This document shows, piece after piece, positions 30,995 through 40,218 of a stretch of DNA of 64,000 bases. A program made the translations under genes and the position numbers. Positions within the stretch are counted from its first letter, which is position 1, and each line of letters begins with the position of its first letter. Origin of the DNA: Thamnaconus septentrionalis (lineage: Eukaryota > Chordata > Actinopteri > Tetraodontiformes > Monacanthidae); assembly GCA_009823395.1 (NCBI GenBank), contig CM020501.1, positions 31,163,361 through 31,227,360 on the forward strand, written 5' to 3'. The notes beneath the pieces were generated by a model that saw nothing but the letters and a program-made list of their open reading frames with translations, had not been told where the DNA came from and did not search any database.

Positions 30995-31202
30995 AGTGGT
31001 CGGCAAACTAAGGCCCGGGGGCCATATGCGGCCCGTTAAGCTTTTTAATCCAGAACAAAATTATCCATTACTGTTCAAGAAAATATTTTCTACATATGCC
31101 ATATTTTTTCCCCATCCATCTGCTGCTGCTCCGCTACCCCCCTCTGGCACATTCTAGAACCCACTGTGGCCCCACCAGTCAAACAGTTGGCCCATCCTTG
31201 AG
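30995..31202 (+). mobile_element. hAT-like remnant (cagtggtcggcaaac ends)
   Basis: The left end 'cagtggtcggcaaactaagg' and right part 'ggccccaccagtcaaacagt' resemble CAGGGGTCGGCA-type hAT ends. The right part has an inverted match at about 32893-32945. Confidence 0.5.
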
Positions 31203-31669
31203 TTATACAGTATGTTAAGAGGCAACAGGCCTTCTTCTGAGGATTTTGCAAAGTGTGTTAGTTTAGAATGTTCAGAACAAACGCCTCTTGTGGTTTACCA
31301 TGAAAACACACTTCCTTAAAAACTGATGGATACATCTTTCAAAAAGAATGGCACTTACAAATCTTGGGAAAAAATGCTGTATCATTTCCATTTCCGTTAT
31401 GGAACCATCTCTCATCTATTATTACTACACATTCACACTTAAACTAAGAGTTAAACCCCCTCTGCTACAACTTCACCTAACATTATTCAGTCCAACACTG
31501 AGCAAGAATTTTTGCGAAGAAAAAAAACAAAACAATTGTTCCCAAAGATAATTTTGTCAACAACTCACCTGTTGAGCGGTGTGGTAGAGATGTCTCAAAA
31601 ATATGTTGCACTTGTCACTTCTGTGCCATTTAATTAGGGAGGGGGGAGAGAGTGAGCGAGCCAGAGAGA

Positions 31670-31906
<237 letters not shown>

Positions 31907-32631
31907 AAATAAAAAAACAACATTTGCACTCCAAAGTGAGAAATGACGTGTATGAAGTGTTTCTGAGTAAAAACACAGCTGTGGTAATCGTGGCTACTCT
32001 GATCATGTGCACTATCCACGTTCTCAGAACAGCTATGAAAAAACAGCATGGAGTCTTCTCTCCTTTCTGTCACATCTTTTTTTCTTGGTGCTGAAATGCT
32101 TTGTTCCTGCTCCTCAAGTTTCAAGCAGTGTAGAAACTCATGGTTCGGATGGCTGTTGCCTTGTTTGTCAACATGGAATTTTTGTTTTCTTCATCGCGAG
32201 AATAATAATGGGCCTTCCCAGAATCACTCATAGAATATTATAGGTCAATAGAGCTTCTGTTGTCTGTAAGGTTTGACACAAAACATTGGGTTGCATATTT
32301 TGCAACTATTACATGCCAAATAATCCCATGATACACAATATGCTCTCATTAACGCTGAAGAAAAAAAAGCTGTTTCCCTTTTGTACAGGAACAAAGGTTT
32401 CGGTTCCCCATTTTTCATTTTTTCGTACAACCGTATTACAAGTCCGAGGTATTTGTACGACAGCGGTCCACTTCTTTGAAAGACACACTAGACATAAAAA
32501 TAACATTTCACTGAACTTAGAAATTACACAGCGTTCTATACTTTTAGACAACAAACGATTGAATTGACTGAAACATTTCCTGGGTTTCTACTGCCCTCAT
32601 GTGGACAGTACCTGGTTGGGACAGTTAAATA

Positions 32632-32634
32632 ATA

Positions 32635-32710
<76 letters not shown>

Positions 32711-32711
32711 G
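32632..32711. repeat. (AAT)n microsatellite
   Basis: About 80 bases of AAT repeat directly after the possible tail-anchor exon on the minus strand. Confidence 0.95.
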
Positions 32712-32733
32712 CGTCCTTCTGGTTTTCCTTTTT

Positions 32734-32825
32734 AAGAATGTGCCAGCAGAGCCCATATTAAGATCAGGCCAACAAACGCACCAATTAGAGCCAGGACAAG
32801 ATTCCTCAGGGCGATTGATGCTGAA
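32734..32825 (-). other. Possible terminal exon encoding a C-terminal transmembrane helix
   Basis: After an acceptor-like ctgttcag, the minus strand reads SIALRNLVLALIGAFVGLIL then IWALLAHS and stop: a 20-plus residue hydrophobic helix at a C-terminus. No upstream exon was found, so this could be chance. It would fit a tail-anchored or short-tailed receptor protein. Confidence 0.25.
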
Positions 32826-33339
32826 CAGACAAAGAGCAAAGTCAACTATTTCACTATCATCCATTTTCATGAAGGTAAAAGTCCTCCAGAACAGCGATGG
32901 GCAAACTCTTTGACTGGTGGGGCCACAATGGGTTCTACAATGTAACAGAGGAGGTGTTTAGCTCTAAAATGACTCTTAACACTGGGAAATGGATCAAATA
33001 CTGCTACTTCATTACTTACTGACTAGAACATTTCAAGTTCCCCCAGTCTGCTCTAGACTTTCTCACTTCCTTCCTTGTCGACTCCTTCCACTTTAGCCTC
33101 CGTACTTTTCGGCTTTAACTAGGTTTGTTTGGTTTGCTGTTGATCATCAAGCAAGATATTGTCCATCACAATTTTCAAGAAACTTGATCAGAGATGAACT
33201 AGCAGTGACGTGCGAGATGGCGACAGTAATGACTTTGCCTGTCTCGCTCACAGACTGTCTGTGATCCACAGATATGGAGGGGAAGGGTGGCTGACTCACC
33301 GCTCCACACGCGACCCAACATCTGACTCTGTCGATACGA

Positions 33340-33425
33340 CGCTCTGCTGTCTCCACCAGTTGACCTCCAGCGGACCTCCAGTAGACCTCCAGCGGACCTC
33401 CAGTGGACCTCTAGCAGACCTTCAG
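33340..33425. repeat. Short tandem repeat (gacctccagcg/tgg, ~12-bp units)
   Basis: Six to seven degenerate units of GACCTCCAG(C/T)(G/A)G. Confidence 0.75.
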
Positions 33426-33659
33426 TCAGCACATCCCTTCTGTTGTTTTTACTTTGCGTCTTGGTTCCCGCTTAGCGTGGGTGGAGTTATTACTGTCACA
33501 AGGCAGGCGGAATGTCCCTTGACGTTTGTTTTGCCTGCTGTGGCAAAGGTTTATTGACTCTACAAAACATTGTAGTGGGGCCTAGATGATTTTTGTTTAA
33601 TACCGTTATTACTATTGACTTGTATTGAAAAGACTGTCCTCGCAGAGAAAACGTAGACG

Positions 33660-34130
33660 CTGAAACAATCACTTAAGTCCCAGAGTCGGAACTGCTTCAG
33701 CCTGGTCAAGAAGGTTCACCACCACCACAGCAACCTCCCTGCTGAACTCCGCGCTCACTCAAACCCCCGCCCACCCCACAAACCCCCTCCCAGGAGCTGA
33801 ACTGGACCAGTTACCGACTAGTTGCACTAGTGTACATACTTGTACCCCCGCTACCTTTTGCCCTTTTGTCATTAACTCCCTGCAGCCATGTACATACTTA
33901 ACCTGTTCTGCTCTGAATATACGGTATCTATCAATATTTATTATTCATTCCATACCAGCACTTTATAGCAGCAATTAAAAATAATACATTAATTTGCAGT
34001 ATATGTTTATTATACAACGTTGTATATACTGTACAGTTGTTTGTTTTATTTTAGTTAACTGCTAGACCCTTCTGGTTACACACTGCAATTCGTTGCTCTA
34101 GTATAATGACAATAATTTCAATCTAATGTA
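33660..34130 (+). mobile_element. LINE 3'-end-like fragment
   Basis: It ends in 'gcaattcgttgctctagtat' and 'aatgacaataa', the 3' tail typical of fish L2/Maui-like elements, preceded by 'actttatagcagcaattaaa'. No ORF is left. Confidence 0.5.
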
Positions 34131-34392
34131 AATTTGGTACTTTTTATTTCAAATTTTCTTGGTCATGACATGTTCTTCTTCTTTTTTTTTTAAAGGTCAA
34201 TTGCAAAAGAACGTGAGAGTTTTCATGTCATTTCTGACTTTCGGTAAGTTTTGCAATGTCATTAAGGGGGGCTGGCTTCAAACCTTGCTGATTGCACTTA
34301 GACATCATATAATTTATTACTATTCGACAACAATCCGATCTCTCGGCAAGTGAGTTCTGACTTTTGTCCCAACGAGGATTCCGTAGACTGTA

Positions 34393-34602
34393 GAAATGAC
34401 GTAAACAGGAAGTAGGCGGCCTCAAACTAAACCTCGAAGTGTGTGTAGCATGTAGCATACATCCACGGTGTGTACTGACGAACCGACGTTCATGTATTCC
34501 ACATGGGGTTTTTAAGTACTCAGGCGCGTCGTTTAAAGTGAAGTCGTGTTTGTGTTACTGAAAGAAACGCTGTCAAACGCTGAACGTACAGTTTGTGTCG
34601 AA
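34393..34602 (+). promoter_or_regulatory. rps19bp1: rps19bp1 promoter and 5'UTR with CRE/ETS-type motif
   Basis: A 27-base block at 34393-34419 combines TGACGTAA (ATF/CREB-like) and CAGGAAGT (ETS-like), followed by GTAGGCGG. It recurs with one mismatch at 48572-48598 ahead of the HIT-like gene. The transcript start is inferred to lie between about 34430 and 34590. Confidence 0.5.
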
Positions 34603-37116
34603 ATGTCGGCGTCATTAATAAGGAGAGGACTGGAGCTGCTGGCTGACGACGTTAAAGGTCTGTTTTTATAGTATCTGTGTGTATTACTCTTAAACATAAG
34701 GTGTGTTTTATTTTGAAAATTCGCTTTTACAATGTTGTAATCTTTGGGATTTCAACCCCTAAGCACCAAATCACTTCTGACTGGTTTTCAAACCAGTAAG
34801 ACCATCTGTAGGAAAAAAAAAAGAAGAGCCCTTGTCTTGAAAAACTACGTTCATGTAGTTACGCTGTTGGATTGTGTTTAGGTACTCGCGTTCTGTTGCC
34901 GCTCAAACATTCTCACTGTTTGGGAATTAGAAATAAACGTCCCAATTGAGGATGCCAAATGGGTTGATATATGGACAGGGTGCCATAAAGGAATAAATAG
35001 TCAATGGAAAGACTTTGACTGGAAAATAATGATGATGGTTTTTAAGACTCCGTTTATCATTTATTCACTTGTGAAAGATCCCAAAAATAGGTGACACCAC
35101 ACAACTTTGGGGATTGCCTGGTTCATAAAGGATTCTGGGAGAATGTTAAAAGAGAAATTGATATTATTCTGAAAGTGGACGTCCCATTGGAAGCAGTGTT
35201 GGTTTTTGTTGCCATACCTAGAGAGAAAATATCACTGAGATGAGGAATATTTACTGAGAATTCTTTTATCGATTGCAAAGAAAATGATGTCAGTGAAGTG
35301 GAGGACGGCTGAAGCACCGAATGTATCTCAGTGGAGGCAGAGACTGAGGAGTGTTGACATGATGGAAAGAACGACTGCACCTCTGCGAGTGACTGTGGAC
35401 GTTTCTGTGAGGAGATGGACTCAAGTTTCACAATATGTGAATGTTGGATGAAGGTTTGGAGGAGCAGCGATGATGTGCTGGAGGCTTTTTCTTTTCTTCT
35501 TCCTGACTGTAATGAATCTACCGCTACTATACCTGCACCTCATTGGCCCCCTTTTGTTTGGTTGTTTGTCTGTCGGTTCTACGCACTTATGTATTTTTTA
35601 TTTCTGTCTTGGGATTGTTGTGTTTTTGTTTTTTTGTATGTCTTTGAGGCTGTTGTGTGAGGGTCCTATGTCTGAAACTGCTGTGAACTGTTTTGTAAAA
35701 TTAATTAAATGCTGAAGTAAAACGTTTCATTGGTTTCAATCAATCAAAACATCTCTGATAAATGACTTGTTTCCTCAAACGTGGTGGCAGTAACCGGTGA
35801 CTGCGGCGAGGACGGGTATCCAGGGGTATCCACGAAATCCCTACATCATTGTCGTTGGCTTTGCGTGTGGTACATTTTGTCGGCATTGCAGTGTTTCATG
35901 ATGAGGCAGTGACGTGGCTCTAGCATAGCTCCTTGCCTGTGGAAAAGCATGGAGTTCTGAGGAGGTGCGAGTGCTGAACCAGCCAAGCACCAGCACTGAT
36001 TGAACACCTGGTTCAGTTCAGTGGAAAAGGTTCTCTCCGGGTTCTCCAGCTTCCCACTCGCACAGTCACGGTCCAAAAACATGCATGTGAGGTGAATTGA
36101 ACTCTACATTGTCTGTAGGCGTGAGTGTTTGCTTGCCTTTGAGTTTGTGGCCCTGCAGTGAACTTGGTCGCTGGGCTCCAGCAGACTCACACAACCCTGA
36201 GTGCAGGAGGAAGCAGGGAAAGACAATGGATGGATGGCTGACTCTCTGCTTCCATTTGCATGGAATGTCTATTATTTCTATTCAATATGTCTTTTTTTTT
36301 TCTTTTTTTTTTATGTGTGTGCCCAGATAACCGTAAAGTGAATAAGAAGAAGGATCAACGGCAGCAAACACCGCGCTTGGCGGCGGCGGCTGCGGCGATG
36401 TTGCCAGTCGGCACAAATCGACAGGGAGTCACCAAACGCTTGCGCAGTCGCATGGGTCCCACCAAGAGCAAAGCTACAGTCAAAAACAAAACCATCAAGT
36501 GTGCATTGGGTCAGTCTGCTTGTTCTCTTATAAAACAGAAAAACACATACAGAAGTTCTTAAACACAGAAATATTGACAGTTTTTGAATCTGACTCTTGC
36601 ATATTTGTCCACTAACCAACTAACAAGACACTGACTTCTAGGTTTAGCTCTAACGGTTGATGTAGTAATAGTTGTGTAGTTAGTGGTTGTATGACATGTC
36701 TTGTAATTTCTTGCGTCTGTTGTCTGGTGCCCACACAGAGGAGTTCAAGAAGAAACAGAGGAAGAGCCACATGAGCTTCAACCTTAAGTATTTTACTGAC
36801 ACAAGCTGCAAAGCAACAGAGTGTGACACCACAAAGGTACAAGAAAAGACTGGTGACTGAATTAACGGCCATGGTCAATTAGAAACTTCTGTTTTGTGTT
36901 TTTATTGTTCTTCATTTGCATTCTTCGTAGCCTTCAAACATCACACACGCGTCTTCATTTTCCCCTCAGATCATCAGCCACAATACGGGACGACAGTCCA
37001 GGAATAAGTTGAATCAGAAAGCCAAGAAAGCCAAGAAGGACAAAAAGCCAGAATCTCTGTTCACAGAAGAGGAGTTCCAGCAGTTCCAGAGAGAATACTT
37101 TGGCAGCAGAAAATAA
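34603..37116 (+). CDS. rps19bp1: Ribosomal protein S19-binding protein 1 / active regulator of SIRT1 (AROS), four exons
   Basis: AROS is a small basic nucleolar protein that binds RPS19, takes part in small-subunit assembly and is reported to stimulate SIRT1. Exons are 34603-34657, 36327-36509, 36739-36836 and 36970-37116; phases agree and give 160 residues (human 136). The start MSASLIRRGLELLADDVK matches the human start MSAALLRRGLELL. The middle is lysine/arginine-rich with an alanine run (LAAAAAAMLP). The end, PESLFTEEEFQQFQREYFGS, matches human VFTEEDFQKFQQEYFGS. AATAAA at 37341-37346 is a good poly(A) signal. Intron 1 holds an L1-like LINE fragment. In human, RPS19BP1 converges on ATF4; here it lies upstream of atf4 in the same direction, so the order is rearranged. 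Confidence 0.95.
34930..35460 (+). mobile_element. L1/Tx1-like LINE fragment in rps19bp1 intron 1
   Basis: Broken frames read like the C-terminal part of an L1-type polyprotein: FKTPFIIYSLVKDPKNR near 35041, then GFWENVKREIDIILKVDVP and KMMSVKWRTAEAPNVSQWRQ. Stops and frameshifts show that it is dead. Confidence 0.65.
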
Positions 37117-37340
37117 ATGAACGACTTTGTTTCGTACAATTTGAAACCTTCGATAAACCACTTTTGCTTCCTCAAGACTCCTATTTCACTCGATGACTTA
37201 AAGGGATTTATCCAGGAATATTGGTTCACTTGTTTTAATTTAATCTCAATGCAGTTGCATGGAAGGAGGCTTTAATCCTGTCCCATCTGCTTCAGACCAG
37301 GTTTACAACCTCTTGCAGTTTTACCGTCAATCCCATGAGA

Positions 37341-37346
37341 AATAAA
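37341..37346 (+). terminator. rps19bp1: rps19bp1 polyadenylation signal AATAAA
   Basis: Canonical hexamer 225 bases after the stop codon, followed by a T/G-rich stretch. Confidence 0.75.
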
Positions 37347-37359
37347 GGTTGCAGCATTT

Positions 37360-38200
37360 CTGTGGTCTTTCTATATATGTTGCATTACTTTCCTTAACTG
37401 TAGTTAATATGTCTGTCAGGTTGTGTTATATTGCTATGTTAATGAAGACTACCTGTAAACCAGGAGATGGCCATCTCATGGAAAGGTACAGATTATATAT
37501 ACAGAGATATTGATGGAGGCAATATACATATTCAGCCACTCTTCATCACTGTGAAGCGTATATATTTGATGGAACATAAGTAAGACTCTTCCCTTTCACA
37601 GTGTTTGTCAAATGTAGAATCACCCCCTCCCCCATATCCAACAACTCAGATATCGAAACTTAAGGCACACTGACCAATGACCTATATAGTAACTACTAAT
37701 CAGGTCTGTGTTACCCACACTTACTATGATGCTGGAGTGTGGGACAGAGTTTCTCCAGACTATCTCCCCTTCAAATAAATTAAGAGAAAAGACACATAAA
37801 TAAATAAATCCCGAATTATTCGAGAACTTCATAAACTTGATGTGTGTGTCATATATGTACTTTTTTTCATTTTTTAAAAAAAAAATGGAACTAAAAACTT
37901 CTTCCCCACTTTGCCTCGTTTTCTTCTTCTTGAGGTTTATTGGCAGTGGGCAAACAACAAACTAGTGCATTACCGCCACCAACTGATTAGGAGTATGGAT
38001 CATTCTGACTTACTTTTCTGAAACTACATGAAATTAATTTAACAAAAATAAAAAATTAAATCAATAATAATAATAACAGATAAATCACTAAATAAACATA
38101 CAAGCTTCTATATTCTTCTAAACAACCCTGTTGCTTTGCCTTGTTTTCCTTTCTATTTCATATTTCTCGCTGTGTCGATCAGGTCGAGCGAGTCTCTACT
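37360..38200. other. Intergenic between rps19bp1 and atf4
   Basis: AT-rich; no gene or clear element end seen. Confidence 0.45.
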
Positions 38201-38204
38201 TTTT

Positions 38205-38490
38205 TGCTCTTAACAAAAGCCTGCGCGGTTCGCGGAGGAATTCCGCTTGTAGGCGGTGCTTCGGCTGTATAAATACCGTAGCGGCCCTCACTGTCTGTCA
38301 CCTGCTGTTAATCGCTTTCAAAGTAGTGTCTCTCCCGCCCGCCTGGCTTTCTGACGTACTCACTGACTGACTGACTGACTGAGCAGCTCCCGCGATAAAA
38401 TGGCAGTTTAAAGGCGTGCGGCTCCTCTTGCATCGGCAACTATTCGGCAGTGCAACGGCTCAGTGCACTGGCAATTTCTGGCAAAATGGC
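38205..38490 (+). promoter_or_regulatory. atf4: atf4 core promoter and first exon
   Basis: A TATA-like box TATAAATA lies at 38268-38275 in locally GC-rich sequence. The presumed first exon follows and ends at 38490 with a strong donor (C|GTAAGT). It contains uORF1 (38400-38411) and the first five bases of uORF2 (38486-38490). The start site is inferred to be about 30 bases after the TATA-like box. Confidence 0.7.
38400..38411 (+). other. atf4: atf4 uORF1 (3 codons)
   Basis: ATG GCA GTT TAA encodes Met-Ala-Val. Human ATF4 uORF1 is likewise three codons (Met-Ala-Tyr). In the known mechanism, ribosomes translate uORF1, resume scanning and reinitiate at uORF2 or, under eIF2 phosphorylation, at the main start. 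Confidence 0.85.
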
Positions 38491-38584
38491 GTAAGTATTT
38501 GTGTGTGCTCGAATATGTGTAGCTCTAATTAACTTTGCCTAATCTAATGCAAGCTGCCAAATTTAGGCACACGATGTGTTCGCT

Positions 38585-38588
<4 letters not shown>

Positions 38589-38664
<76 letters not shown>
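38589..38664. repeat. (GT)n microsatellite in atf4 intron 1
   Basis: About 76 bases of perfect GT repeat, 100 bases after the first-exon donor. Confidence 0.95.
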
Positions 38665-38666
<2 letters not shown>

Positions 38667-38839
38667 GAGAGAAATATTATCACAACCAATGTCAGTTTGA
38701 CCGCCGCCGTTGCTCTAAACTGTGTCGGCACGGTTGGTTGGTATACAGCTGTCGCTTTAAAAACGCTTCCAGCGACTAAACTGTTGCCAGATTAGTTACT
38801 TAGTTACTTAGTTGCTTTGTTTAGAAAACATTGACAACG

Positions 38840-39075
38840 TGGCGTGTCCAAAATGGCGTGGAGCGGACCAGCCCTCCGCCCGGCGAGCCGCCTCTTTCTC
38901 TCACTCGGCTCCGCTTGCTGTTGTGAAAATGGCGGCTGCTGCCCTCGTACTGCTCCGCCTCGGGGCGGGGCGGGGCTGTTCGCTCAACTATGACCATATA
39001 AGGAACCGTTTTCCTTCGGTCGTGTATGTGGGGCGTTTCCGGTCGAGGGCGTCCTCGACGCGTCTTATTAATAGA
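38840..39075 (+). promoter_or_regulatory. CpG-rich intronic segment with Sp1-, YY1- and SRF-type motifs
   Basis: The segment holds two AAAATGGCG motifs (YY1-like) at about 38850 and 38928, a GGGGCGGGGCGGGG block (Sp1-type) at about 38962-38975, and a perfect CArG box CCATATAAGG at 38994-39003. The combination looks like a second promoter or enhancer within atf4 intron 1. Function is inferred from motifs alone. Confidence 0.45.
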
Positions 39076-39171
39076 GCTAACAAGATTAGCTTCCTCCCTT
39101 CTGAACGCACCGCAGCCCAGCTCGAACTCGTTAACGCTTTAATGACGGTTCTAAGAAGCTCTCTACTACAA

Positions 39172-39172
<1 letters not shown>

Positions 39173-39208
<36 letters not shown>
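39173..39208. repeat. (ATT)n microsatellite
   Basis: About 12 ATT units. Confidence 0.9.
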
Positions 39209-39209
<1 letters not shown>

Positions 39210-39254
39210 GTTTTGTTTCGTTTTCCCCCCTTTTTACGTCATGACAAAAATGTT

Positions 39255-39800
39255 CAAGGTTCAAGGTGGCTTTATTGTCAGTACTACAATATATGTAAAC
39301 ATACACTACCAGATTTACATTGAACACATAAAATCATAAAATATGTATTAAACAAAAACAAAGTGTAAAATAACTCAAACGTTTTTTATTTTAGATGATC
39401 TAGAATAGCCACCCTCCATATAATATATATATATATATATATAACATTTATTTATTTATTTAATTTTTTTTTTTTCGTTTGCCACATTAATCCACATATC
39501 TTGGTCATATATTTGATGTCTTCAATATTTATCTGAGGTGTAGAAAGTATCCAAGATGAGGAAGAAACGGCTGTGTCCAAGCTTTTAACTGGTGGTGCAT
39601 ACAAAACATTGAAATGATGTTACTTGTGTTGATAGCAAGCAGAGAACAAGACGGTTACAAAAGCACCAAGTGTTGTATATCAGTGTGTTTTTTTAAATAT
39701 TTTATTTAACCTTTATTTACCCAGACGGGCAATGAACAAACTCATTCTTATTTACAAGTGCAGCCTGGACAAAGATCAGAGGCTCTTGGAGGGAATGTGG
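39255..39800. repeat. Retroposon-tail-like repeats in atf4 intron 1
   Basis: 'ttcaaggttcaaggtggctt...tattgtcagtac' at 39255 and 'tatttaacctttatttaccc' at about 39706 are inverted 3'-tail patterns common in fish. Confidence 0.45.
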
Positions 39801-40218
39801 GAGATTCAGCTCAGCACGGTCGGTTTAATGGGGAACCAAATGTGACATCAAATAGCGTACAGGCCTTTATCAGCAACAAAAACCCCTCAGAAACTCAACA
39901 ATGACTCATCACTACAGAGGTGTGCGACTCGCACAAGTTTTGCGAGTTTTTCAACCTGTACAACTGGTTGTCTTGCAAGCCAGACAACCAGTTTCAAAGC
40001 AAACCAAAGTTTCAAAGCAAAATTAATTTTACCGTCGAGTACGCGGGCCGACATGTATGAATATTTTCCATTGATTCTGTTACCCTTGCTCCTCTCACGC
40101 AGGTCTCTCCCAGCAACCACCCTGAGCTTTGCTGCCATCGACAGCAGTGCAGAAACACCGACAGGATCCCGCTTGACTTTATTGTCGCTCTTACGGCTCA
40201 CGCTGACCAGAAGCAGCC

